Positions 1 through 5,907 are shown, numbered from the stretch's first letter. The stretch: DNA of 8,149 nt from an uncultured Anaerovibrio sp. (GCA_900768695.1 CAAGDY010000455.1:1-8149); one strand, 5' to 3'. Made by a program: numbers and translations. The notes: generated by a model from the letters alone, not told the origin.

Positions 1-317
1 ATCTGGCAGATGCCTATACGAAAAAGGCTATGGCAGGTGTGCCGGATAATGCTGTAAAGATTTTGCTGGCTCATCATCCAAATTTTATCAAAAATGCCGC
101 TATATATGATACGGCACTGGTGCTAAGCGGTCACACCCACGGCGGTCAGCTGGGCTTTGAGGGGATGCCGCTGGTTCCGCCGGTGTTTGAATATATGCGG
201 GGCTGGTACAGTCAGGGGGATACCAGGCTGTATGTCCATCCCGGCAACGGCAGCTGGTTCCCTTTCCGTTTGGGCTGTCAGCCGGAGATTGCCATCTTTA
301 CGCTGCGCGGAAGGTAA
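1..317 (+). CDS. Calcineurin-like metallophosphoesterase, C-terminal part (5' end outside window)
   Basis: The frame is already open at base 3 and ends at TAA 315-317, leaving about 104 C-terminal residues. Two signatures of the calcineurin-like phosphoesterase fold are visible: LAHHPN (about 66-83) and the metal-binding SGHTHGGQ block (126-149), whose histidines complete the dinuclear metal site. The following PP-x-F-x-YMRGWY and HPGNG-x-W segments are typical of the YkuE/YaeI-like subfamily, membrane-associated phosphoesterases some of which act on lipid-linked phosphates; the exact substrate cannot be told here. The N-terminal metal ligands and any membrane anchor lie outside the window. 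The gene is followed by a strong terminator and appears functionally separate from the sugar locus. Confidence 0.9.
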   Translation, partial: LADAYTKKAMAGVPDNAVKILLAHHPNFIKNAAIYDTALVLSGHTHGGQLGFEGMPLVPPVFEYMRGWYSQGDTRLYVHPGNGSWFPFRLGCQPEIAIFTLRGR

Positions 318-390
318 TATGGCAACAGCGTGAAAATATGGCAGTATCTGCATGGCATGTTTATATCAATATAGAGAGCAGCTTATGTTG

Positions 391-456
391 AAAGTAAAAA
401 GCAGCAGGTGCGTTTGGTTAGAAACGTACCTGCTGCTTTTACTTTTTACATTTTTT
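391..456 (+). terminator. Rho-independent terminator after the metallophosphoesterase gene
   Basis: Bases 391-415 pair with 422-445 to give 24 base pairs, with one bulged A (396), one G-T wobble (410/427) and a 6-nt loop (416-421). The stem has a GC-rich core (401-408 with 429-436) and is followed by T runs at 443-447 and 451-456. The stem base is A-rich on the left and T-rich on the right, so weak activity in the opposite direction is possible. It separates the upstream gene from the alpha-galactosidase control region. The 73 bases between the stop codon and the hairpin (318-390) show no other feature. Confidence 0.88.
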
Positions 457-513
457 ATATCTAACATTTTTCCGTATAGAAGTAACAGCAGCGGGTGGCA
501 GGAAACGAAAAAA

Positions 514-537
514 TGATATACAATTCTATTCAGAAAG
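514..537 (+). promoter_or_regulatory. Candidate regulator site upstream of alpha-galactosidase, copy 1 of shared motif
   Basis: This 24-bp element begins TGATATACAATT and ends AGAAAG. The same two blocks, with the same 6-bp gap, occur on the minus strand at 3864-3841; 19 of 24 positions agree. It lies roughly 45 bp upstream of a perfect TATAAT (582-587) that has no good -35 box, which is the usual place for an activator site. By context the binder is most likely the AraC-family protein encoded at 2881-3747. The motif match is seen directly; the binding protein is inferred. Confidence 0.5.
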
Positions 538-555
538 AGGGAAAACGATAGAATT
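522..555. repeat. 8-bp inverted repeat in alpha-galactosidase promoter region
   Basis: AATTCTAT (522-529) is perfectly repeated in inverted orientation as ATAGAATT (548-555), with 18 bp between the arms and 26 bp between arm centres. The left arm overlaps the shared motif at 514-537. It lies upstream of the predicted transcription start, so it would act as DNA, for example as a two-site operator, rather than as an RNA hairpin. No function is proven. Confidence 0.4.
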
Positions 556-581
556 AAAAGTAGCAAAACAATATACAACAA

Positions 582-587
582 TATAAT
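582..587 (+). promoter_or_regulatory. Predicted -10 box of the alpha-galactosidase promoter
   Basis: A perfect TATAAT is present. The expected -35 position (559-564, AGTAGC) does not resemble TTGACA, suggesting dependence on an activator. Transcription would start near 594, giving a leader of about 26 nt that contains the AAGGAG ribosome binding site (607-612). The -10 sits inside a small palindrome, ACAAT-ATA-ATTGT (578-590). Confidence 0.55.
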
Positions 588-619
588 TGTGCGTGTTTTT
601 TAGGCGAAGGAGACGTTTT

Positions 620-2860
620 ATGACAATTCAGTTTGACAATTTGCACAAACAATTTCATCTTTGCAATGATAGCGTGAGTTACATTTTTAAGGTTTTGCGC
701 AATGGCCACCTGGGACAGCTATATTTTGGCAGGCGGTTGCCCCTGGACAGGGATTATGGATATTTGCAGGATTTGGTGCATTATCGTCCTATGTCAGCTC
801 AGGCCTATGAGGGGGAATATACCTTTTCACTGGAGCAGATTAAGCAGGAGTACCCTTCCTACGGCACTACTGATTTTCGTGAGGGTGCTGTGGAGGTGGC
901 ACAGCAGGATGGTAGCAGGCTGAGTGATTTCTGTTATGTCTCCCATGAGATTGTGGCAGGGAAGCCTGCTCTGTCCGGCCTGCCTGCCACCTATGCGGAG
1001 CAGCCTGAGGAAGCGGAAACCCTGCTGATAACCTTGCAGGATGCCCAGACCGGCGTGGAGCTGGTGCTGTCCTACACTATTTTTGCAGAGGAGGCCGCTA
1101 TCGCTAGAAGTGCCTGGTTCCGCAACAACGGCTCACAGGTGGTCAGGCTGAACCGGGCCATGAGCCTCAGCCTGGATATGCCGGATGCAGATTTTGATAT
1201 GGTGCAGTTCTCAGGCTGGTGGAGCAGGGAACGCCACAAGCTGGTTTCCCACCTGCGCCCTGGTATTCAGTCCATTGGCAGCCTGCGTGGCCAGTCAAGT
1301 CATACCCACAATCCTTTCCTGATTTTGAAGCGGCCTAACGCAGATGAAAATCAGGGGGAGGCAATCGGCTTTTCTCTGGTGTACAGCGGCAATTTCCTGG
1401 CACAGGTGGAGGTTGATACCTTCAATACAGCCCGCATCATGCTGGGGATCCATCCTCAGGGCTTTAGCTGGCAGCTGAAGCCGGGGGAGGCGTTCCAGAC
1501 ACCGGAGGCGGTGCTGGTTTATTCCTGCCAGGGTATGAACGGCATGAGCCAGACCTTTCACAGCCTGTACCGCAGCCGTTTGGCCAGGGGGGCATGGCGT
1601 GACAGGGTTTGCCCGATTCTGATTAACAATTGGGAAGCCACCTATTTTGATTTTGATGAGGACAAGCTGGTCAGGATTGCTTCCAAGGCAAAGGAGGCAG
1701 GTGTGGAGCTGTTTGTGCTGGATGATGGCTGGTTCTCCACCCGCAGGGACGATTACCACGGCCTGGGGGATTGGTGGCCTACGGAGGGCTTGCTGCCCAA
1801 CGGCATCAAGGGACTGGCGGAGCGCATCAATGGTATGGGCATGAGGTTCGGCCTCTGGGTGGAGCTGGAAATGGTCAACAAGGATACGGAGCTGTACCGG
1901 CAGCATCCTGACTGGATTATTCATGTCGAGGGGCGCAAGAGCTCTCACGGGCGCAATCAGTATGTGCTGGATTTCTCCCGGCCGGAGGTGGTGGATTATA
2001 TCCATGATGCCATCTACAAGGTGCTGAAGGATGCCAATATTGATTATATCAAGTGGGATATGAACCGCAGTATTACGGAGTGCGGTTCTGCCGGGTGGCC
2101 TGCTGAGCAGCAGGGGGAGATTTTCCATCGCTATATCCTGGGGGTATATGACCTCTATGAGCGTCTGACCAGTGAGTTTCCGCACATTCTCTTTGAGTCC
2201 TGTGCATCAGGCGGCGGACGCTTTGAGCCGGGCATGTTCTACTATGCCCCGCAGGCATGGACCAGCGATGATACCGATGGCGGTGAGCGCATCTATATCC
2301 AGTACGGCACCAGCTATGGCTATCCTCTGTCCTTTATGGGCTCTCACGTTTCCATTACGCCAAATCATCAGGTATTCCGGGAAACCAGCCTGAAGCTGCG
2401 GGGGGATGTAGCTTACTTTGGCACCTTCGGCTATGAGCTGGATTTGGGCAGGCTGCCGGAGGAGGAGTTCCAGCAGGTCAAGGAGCAGATTAAGTTCATG
2501 AAGCAGTATCGGGAGCTGATTCAGTTCGGCACCTTTTACCGCCTGCTTGATCCCTTTGCCGGCAATGAGGCGGCCTGGATGGTGGTATCCCCTGACAGGA
2601 AGCAGGCTCTTGTGGGATATTACCGCCTGATGGCAAAGACCTGTACGCCATTTACCCTGACCAGGCTGCAGGGGCTTTTGCCGGAGGCTGAGTATGAGGT
2701 TCTGGTGGAGGGCAGGCAGGCCATGGGCAGCTTTACCGGCAGTGAGCTGATGGCAGCCGGCCTTGTGACCACTGATGAGTCCTGCGGTGAGCAGAAGACA
2801 GCGGAAAAGGTGGCCTGCGGCGATTTCTATTCCCGCCTGTTTGTACTCCAAGCAAAATAA
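620..2860 (+). CDS. aga: Alpha-galactosidase, glycoside hydrolase family 36
   Basis: The 746-residue product matches the usual length of cytoplasmic bacterial GH36 enzymes, which hydrolyse terminal alpha-1,6-galactose from melibiose, raffinose and stachyose with retention of configuration. An N-terminal beta-sandwich domain (about residues 20-280, with SLRGQSSHTHNPF) precedes a (beta/alpha)8 barrel (about 285-630) and a small beta C-terminal domain. Catalytic features are intact: NNW (Trp338), LDDGWF (Asp368/Asp369, galactose binding), KWDMNR with nucleophile Asp480, CASGGGRFEPG (Cys528), and WTSDDTDG with acid/base Asp550. The 70-residue spacing of nucleophile and acid/base agrees with Geobacillus AgaA/AgaB-type enzymes. 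The ATG at 620 is chosen because AAGGAG lies 7 bases upstream. An in-frame TTG at 587 would overlap the -10 box. There is no signal peptide, so the substrate must be imported. The gene is transcribed alone and converges on the regulator gene. Confidence 0.96.
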   Translation: MTIQFDNLHKQFHLCNDSVSYIFKVLRNGHLGQLYFGRRLPLDRDYGYLQDLVHYRPMSAQAYEGEYTFSLEQIKQEYPSYGTTDFREGAVEVAQQDGSRLSDFCYVSHEIVAGKPALSGLPATYAEQPEEAETLLITLQDAQTGVELVLSYTIFAEEAAIARSAWFRNNGSQVVRLNRAMSLSLDMPDADFDMVQFSGWWSRERHKLVSHLRPGIQSIGSLRGQSSHTHNPFLILKRPNADENQGEAIGFSLVYSGNFLAQVEVDTFNTARIMLGIHPQGFSWQLKPGEAFQTPEAVLVYSCQGMNGMSQTFHSLYRSRLARGAWRDRVCPILINNWEATYFDFDEDKLVRIASKAKEAGVELFVLDDGWFSTRRDDYHGLGDWWPTEGLLPNGIKGLAERINGMGMRFGLWVELEMVNKDTELYRQHPDWIIHVEGRKSSHGRNQYVLDFSRPEVVDYIHDAIYKVLKDANIDYIKWDMNRSITECGSAGWPAEQQGEIFHRYILGVYDLYERLTSEFPHILFESCASGGGRFEPGMFYYAPQAWTSDDTDGGERIYIQYGTSYGYPLSFMGSHVSITPNHQVFRETSLKLRGDVAYFGTFGYELDLGRLPEEEFQQVKEQIKFMKQYRELIQFGTFYRLLDPFAGNEAAWMVVSPDRKQALVGYYRLMAKTCTPFTLTRLQGLLPEAEYEVLVEGRQAMGSFTGSELMAAGLVTTDESCGEQKTAEKVACGDFYSRLFVLQAK

Positions 2861-2880
2861 TTCGGTAGGCTGACCTTGAG

Positions 2881-3747
2881 TTATTTGTTGTTTACCAGGT
2901 AGAGGCTGTATTTGTTTTCCCGGCACAGGCGGCGGTAGGCGGAGGGGCTCATGCCCTTCTGCCGCTGGAAGGCCCGTGTGTAGGAGTCGGTCTTGGCATA
3001 GCCGCAGGAGTAGGCGATGGTTTCAATGGAAAGGGAGGATGATTCCAGCAGGTGGCCGGACTTGTTGATGCGGCACTGCTGAATGTATTCATGTGGTGAC
3101 ATGCCGATTTTTTCCTTGAAAAGGGTGGTCATGTAGCTGCGGTTCAGCCGCAGGTAGTCTGCCAGATTCTGAACCGTAAAGGGTTCGGACAGGTGGCTGC
3201 GGATGTAGGCAAGGCCGCTGGCAACATAGTCATCCGCCCTGGCAGAGGGCAGGGTATCCTTCTGGGCTTCGGCCAGAATGGCGAGAAATTCATTTAGCTG
3301 TGCCATGCGGCGGAAGCTGTTGGCAAGCTGGACATCCTGAAATTCCAGCATCCTGTCAATGCACTGTTCCAGTGCGCGTCCCTGCTCCGGGGTGCAGGAA
3401 AATATCGGCTCCTCCTGGCTGAGCCCCAGGGCTTCAATGATGCTGCGGGCCTCACTGCCGCTGAAGGCTACCCAGATGTAGCTCCAGGGCTCGCTGGCAT
3501 CGCTTTCGTAGCGGTTGACGAAGCCCGGCTCAATGAGGAAGCCCTGCCCCTGATGCAGTCTGTAGGTCCGGGAGTCACCATGATAGCTTTGGAAAACTCC
3601 CTTGCCTGATAGGATGTAATGGATAAGGTAATAAGGGCGCATGGCAGGGCCGTAATAATGGCCGGGATAGGTATGGGATTTGCCGAAGGTGGTGATGGAT
3701 AAGCCTGCGCTGTGGGCAGTCAGCACAATGCCTTGTGCGTCTTCCAT
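2881..3747 (-). CDS. AraC-family transcriptional regulator (cupin sensor plus double HTH)
   Basis: The product has 288 residues. Residues about 20-100 form an AraC-type cupin ligand-binding domain (RPYYLIHYILSGKG, then GQGFLIEPG and EPWSYIWVAFSG). A helical linker follows (about 100-170). Residues about 175-280 hold the DNA-binding domain with two helix-turn-helix units: near 192-215 (VQNLADYLRLNRSYMTTLFK) and near 241-265, which includes the family signature IAYSCGY...YTRAFQRQKGMSPSAYR. This architecture is shared with MsmR/RafR/MelR-type regulators, which usually activate galactoside genes on sensing the sugar. Reading the minus strand, ATG at 3747 is preceded by AAGGGAG (3763-3757) with 9 bases between. 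The gene converges with the alpha-galactosidase gene (20 bp between stops) and diverges from the EIIA/permease cluster, so it is well placed to control both. The ligand cannot be read from sequence. Confidence 0.93.
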   Translation of the reverse strand: MEDAQGIVLTAHSAGLSITTFGKSHTYPGHYYGPAMRPYYLIHYILSGKGVFQSYHGDSRTYRLHQGQGFLIEPGFVNRYESDASEPWSYIWVAFSGSEARSIIEALGLSQEEPIFSCTPEQGRALEQCIDRMLEFQDVQLANSFRRMAQLNEFLAILAEAQKDTLPSARADDYVASGLAYIRSHLSEPFTVQNLADYLRLNRSYMTTLFKEKIGMSPHEYIQQCRINKSGHLLESSSLSIETIAYSCGYAKTDSYTRAFQRQKGMSPSAYRRLCRENKYSLYLVNNK

Positions 3748-3780
3748 AAAAAACAGCTCCCTTCCTGGAGTTTATGATTT

Positions 3781-3809
3781 TTGCTAAAAGTATTGGATTT
3801 TCCTGTCAA
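3781..3809 (-). promoter_or_regulatory. Predicted promoter of the AraC-family regulator
   Basis: On the minus strand a perfect TTGACA -35 (3809-3804) is followed 17 bp later by a weak -10, TAGCAA (3786-3781, 3 of 6 matches). Transcription would start near 3774, leaving about 27 nt before the ATG at 3747, with the ribosome binding site inside. The -35 overlaps the palindrome at 3807-3820. Confidence 0.4.
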
Positions 3810-3820
3810 GCTTCAGCTTG
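3807..3820. promoter_or_regulatory. Palindrome overlapping the regulator's -35 box (candidate operator)
   Basis: CAAGCT-TC-AGCTTG is a perfect inverted repeat with 6-bp arms and a 2-bp centre. It shares bases 3807-3809 with the predicted -35 of the AraC-family gene, so a protein bound here would block that promoter. Its symmetry suits a dimeric repressor better than the direct-repeat sites usual for AraC proteins. Function is inferred only from position and symmetry. Confidence 0.35.
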
Positions 3821-3840
3821 CTCTGTATATTACATAATGA

Positions 3841-3864
3841 CTTTCTACTGACAATTGTATATCA
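3841..3864 (-). promoter_or_regulatory. Candidate regulator site in the divergent intergenic region, copy 2 of shared motif
   Basis: Read on the minus strand this begins TGATATACAATT and ends AGAAAG, matching the element at 514-537 in 19 of 24 positions with no gap. It lies roughly midway between the predicted starts of the AraC-family gene (near 3774) and the EIIA gene (near 3931), about 67-90 bp from each, so one bound complex could serve both directions. The AraC-family protein is the likely binder by context. Confidence 0.5.
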
Positions 3865-3883
3865 AGATGTAACGGCTGACAAT
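3848..3883 (+). repeat. Direct repeat CTGACAAT upstream of the EIIA promoter
   Basis: CTGACAAT occurs at 3848-3855 and again at 3876-3883, 28 bp apart start to start. The first copy overlaps the shared motif at 3841-3864; the second lies 12 bp before the predicted -35 of the EIIA gene. AraC-family proteins often bind directly repeated half-sites next to -35 boxes, which makes this a candidate activator site, though 28 bp is not a whole number of helical turns. Confidence 0.35.
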
Positions 3884-3895
3884 ATGCTCAGTGTA

Positions 3896-3924
3896 TTGAG
3901 CGTGTTTAAATATATGTGTGTAGT
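3896..3924 (+). promoter_or_regulatory. Predicted promoter of the EIIA-permease cluster
   Basis: TTGAGC (3896-3901, 4 of 6 matches to TTGACA) and TGTAGT (3919-3924, 4 of 6 matches to TATAAT) are separated by 17 bp. Transcription would start near 3931, leaving a leader of about 44 nt made mostly of AATATTTT repeats. A small inverted repeat, GCTCA (3886-3890) with TGAGC (3897-3901), covers the -35. Both boxes are imperfect, consistent with activator control. Confidence 0.4.
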
Positions 3925-3936
3925 TTTGCATGTTGT

Positions 3937-3960
3937 AATATTTTAATATTTTAATATTTT
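3937..3960 (+). repeat. Three tandem AATATTTT octamers in the EIIA leader
   Basis: Three perfect copies of AATATTTT (3937-3944, 3945-3952, 3953-3960) lie end to end and run straight into the AAGGAG ribosome binding site (3961-3966). Such an A/U-only leader should be unstructured and could raise ribosome loading. A perfect tandem repeat could also vary in copy number by slippage, which would change leader length but not the distance from ribosome binding site to start. Confidence 0.6.
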
Positions 3961-3974
3961 AAGGAGTGATGGGT

Positions 3975-4451
3975 ATGTATATTTCTGATTTGCTGACGGC
4001 TGACTGCATTGAGCTGGCTGCCGATGTAAAGACCAAGGATGAGGTGATTGCCAGACTGGCGGAGCTGCTGGAGAAAAACGGCATTGTAACTGATAAGGCT
4101 CTTTTTAGTGAGGCTGTAATGGCCAGGGAGGCTCTGGGTTCTACCGGTATTTCCGCAGGTATTGCCATTCCTCATGCCAAGAGCGAGGCAGTGGCCAGGC
4201 CGGGCCTCAGCGTGATTACGGTACCTGATGGTGTGGATTTTCAGGCCCGTGACGGCAAGCCGAGCAGGATTTTTTTCATGATTGCCGCACCGAAGGATGC
4301 CAATGACCTGCATATTGAGATGCTGGGGCATATCTCGCTGATTCTCATTGATGCCGCCAACCGCGAGAAGCTGCTGCAGGCAGAGTCGGCAGACAGGTTC
4401 CTGTCCTATCTGGACAGGATGGAAGCCAAAAAATTCGTGGGGGTTGACTGA
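3975..4451 (+). CDS. Stand-alone PTS EIIA protein, fructose/mannitol type
   Basis: The 158-residue product covers one complete PTS EIIA domain of the fructose/mannitol/Ntr fold (Pfam PTS_EIIA_2) and nothing else. The motif GSTGISAGIAIPHAKSEAV contains the phosphorylatable His67, and the FFMIAAP and DLHIEMLGHISLIL segments (His113) follow as in fructose-type EIIA. In classical systems this histidine takes phosphate from HPr and passes it to EIIB. No EIIB or EIIC is encoded nearby; the next gene is a non-PTS galactoside symporter. A regulatory role is therefore plausible: sensing PTS phosphorylation and acting on the permease or a regulator. Service to a distant EIIBC is the alternative. ATG 3975 is chosen because AAGGAG (3961-3966) is 8 bases upstream; GTG 3966 and ATG 3969 are too close. 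The permease gene follows after 64 bp. Confidence 0.92.
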   Translation: MYISDLLTADCIELAADVKTKDEVIARLAELLEKNGIVTDKALFSEAVMAREALGSTGISAGIAIPHAKSEAVARPGLSVITVPDGVDFQARDGKPSRIFFMIAAPKDANDLHIEMLGHISLILIDAANREKLLQAESADRFLSYLDRMEAKKFVGVD

Positions 4452-4515
4452 GGGGAGCCAGCTGCCCGGCTACAGGTGTAAGTGATTATAGTTTGTTAAT
4501 ATGGGGGTAAAGGTA

Positions 4516-5907
4516 ATGGATAATGGTATTTCGTTTAAAGAAAAATTGTCATTTGGCATAGGTGCTTATGGTAAGGATCTGGTTTATGGTATTGTAGCTA
4601 CCTTTGTCATGGTTTACTACACTGATGTGGTGCAGGTTTCACCTGCTTTTGTCGGTGGTTTGTTCCTGGTAGCCCGTATCTGGGATGCGATTAATGATCC
4701 GATGATGGGCTTGATTGTAGATAATACCCATACAAAGTATGGTAAGTTCCGTCCGTGGATTTTGGCAGGTACGATTATCAACTCCGTTGTGCTGGCACTG
4801 CTCTTTCTGAATCCGGCTGAGTTCCTGCAGGGGACGCTGGTATATGTATGGTGCGCTGTCACCTACATCCTCTGGGGCATGACCTATACCCTGATGGATG
4901 TGCCTTACTGGTCAATGATTCCTTCCTTCTCCAGTGATTCCAAGGTGCGTGACACCATGTCCGTGATTCCGCGTCTCTTTGCCATGTTCGGCGGTTCTAC
5001 CATTACTACCTTCGGCCTGATGATTATCGCTTTTCTGGGCGTCAACATGGGAGGAACAGTTTCTGACGGCTATTTCCGTTTTGCCCTGCTGATTGCTGTA
5101 GTGTTTAATATCTGCGAGGTTATCTGCTTCCTGTTCACCCGTGAGCATGTTGTTACGGAAAGCCAGGAGCGTATCAAGCCGGCTGATGCCCTGAGGATTA
5201 TCAAGGAAAATGATCAGCTGCTGGTAATTATTGGACTGACTGTCATGAAGGAGTTTGGTATTTACCTGTTCCTGGGCATGAATATCTACTATTATCGCTA
5301 TGTGGTGCTGGATGAAAGCTGGTTTGCCCTGTTCGGTGCGATTTCCTTTGTTTCCCAGCTGGTGGCCTTTTCCGCCTTTTCCAAGCTGGTGGAGATGATT
5401 TCCCGCAAGTCCACTTATCTTTTGTCTCTTGCCCTGCTGATTTCCGGTCTCCTGGGAATGTTCTTCTTTGCTGGTGCTCCTGGCTCCAGCACTGTGGTTT
5501 TCGGTATTTGTGCCGCCCTGTTCAGCATGGGTAATGCCCTGATTTGCGTATCCGGTACTGTTATGCTGGCTGATGCCTGCGATTATGGCGAGTTTAAGAC
5601 AGGCAAGCGTACCGAGGCTATTGTGTTCTCGGCCCAGACGCTGTCCGTAAAGTTCGGTTCTGCTATGTCCGGTGCCCTGGGCGGTCTGCTGCTGCAGTTT
5701 GTGGGCTATGTGCCGAATATTGCTCAGACTGAGCAGACTATCATGGGACTGAAGCTGTTGATGTTTGTCCTTTCCGCGATTATTTTTGCCACTATGATGT
5801 TTATCTATGTAAAATGCTATAAGCTGAATGGCGATTTCTACAAGGATATGCTCAGCATGCTGGAAATTACCAGGGAGCAGAAAAAGCTGGAGCAGGCGCA
5901 AGCCTAA
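4516..5907 (+). CDS. GPH-family (MelB-type) galactoside:cation symporter
   Basis: The 463-residue product shows about twelve hydrophobic segments and the marks of the glycoside-pentoside-hexuronide:cation symporter family within the major facilitator superfamily. WDAINDPMMG carries Asp57 and Asp61, equivalent to MelB Asp55 and Asp59 of the cation site. MDVPYWS carries Asp128, equivalent to MelB Asp124. DYGEFKTGKRTEA...QTLSVKFG matches the conserved cytoplasmic loop and helix XI. Its length equals MelB, so it lacks the C-terminal IIA domain of LacS or RafP. It should import melibiose, lactose or related galactosides with Na+ or H+. ATG 4516 is preferred because GGGGG (4503-4507) is 8 bases upstream; the in-frame ATG at 4501 has no ribosome binding site. 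Arginine codons are mostly CGT (8 of 12), unlike neighbouring lacZ, suggesting high expression. It is likely co-transcribed with the EIIA gene. Confidence 0.95.
   Translation: MDNGISFKEKLSFGIGAYGKDLVYGIVATFVMVYYTDVVQVSPAFVGGLFLVARIWDAINDPMMGLIVDNTHTKYGKFRPWILAGTIINSVVLALLFLNPAEFLQGTLVYVWCAVTYILWGMTYTLMDVPYWSMIPSFSSDSKVRDTMSVIPRLFAMFGGSTITTFGLMIIAFLGVNMGGTVSDGYFRFALLIAVVFNICEVICFLFTREHVVTESQERIKPADALRIIKENDQLLVIIGLTVMKEFGIYLFLGMNIYYYRYVVLDESWFALFGAISFVSQLVAFSAFSKLVEMISRKSTYLLSLALLISGLLGMFFFAGAPGSSTVVFGICAALFSMGNALICVSGTVMLADACDYGEFKTGKRTEAIVFSAQTLSVKFGSAMSGALGGLLLQFVGYVPNIAQTEQTIMGLKLLMFVLSAIIFATMMFIYVKCYKLNGDFYKDMLSMLEITREQKKLEQAQA

Noticed and set aside
540..553. Possible catabolite-repression (cre-like) site around GGAAAACGATAGAA
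   Set aside because: It lacks the first T and the conserved C near the 3' end of the cre consensus, and no CcpA is known from this window; too weak to annotate.
366..581. Small minus-strand frame (71 aa) across the aga control region
   Set aside because: It runs through the terminator hairpin and promoter elements and has no recognisable motif; the hydrophobic start results from AT-rich DNA.
587..619. In-frame TTG extension of the alpha-galactosidase by 11 residues (MCVFFRRRRRF)
   Set aside because: The TTG overlaps the TATAAT box and has no ribosome binding site, whereas ATG 620 has AAGGAG at ideal spacing.
1295..2185. Long minus-strand reading frames inside aga (also 2207-2926, 4912-5913, 6048-7040 and 7137-8102)
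   Set aside because: They lie antisense to well-supported genes, show no recognisable domains and low-complexity composition, and no supporting start signals were seen; they are codon-bias shadows.
4452..4500. Possible terminator or hairpin between the EIIA and permease genes
   Set aside because: Only short (about 4-bp) symmetric pieces around AGCC/GGCT, with no T tract; the two genes are more likely co-transcribed.
4501..4515. Upstream in-frame ATG for the permease (adds MGVKV)
   Set aside because: No ribosome binding site precedes 4501, and the GGGGG that serves ATG 4516 lies inside this extension.
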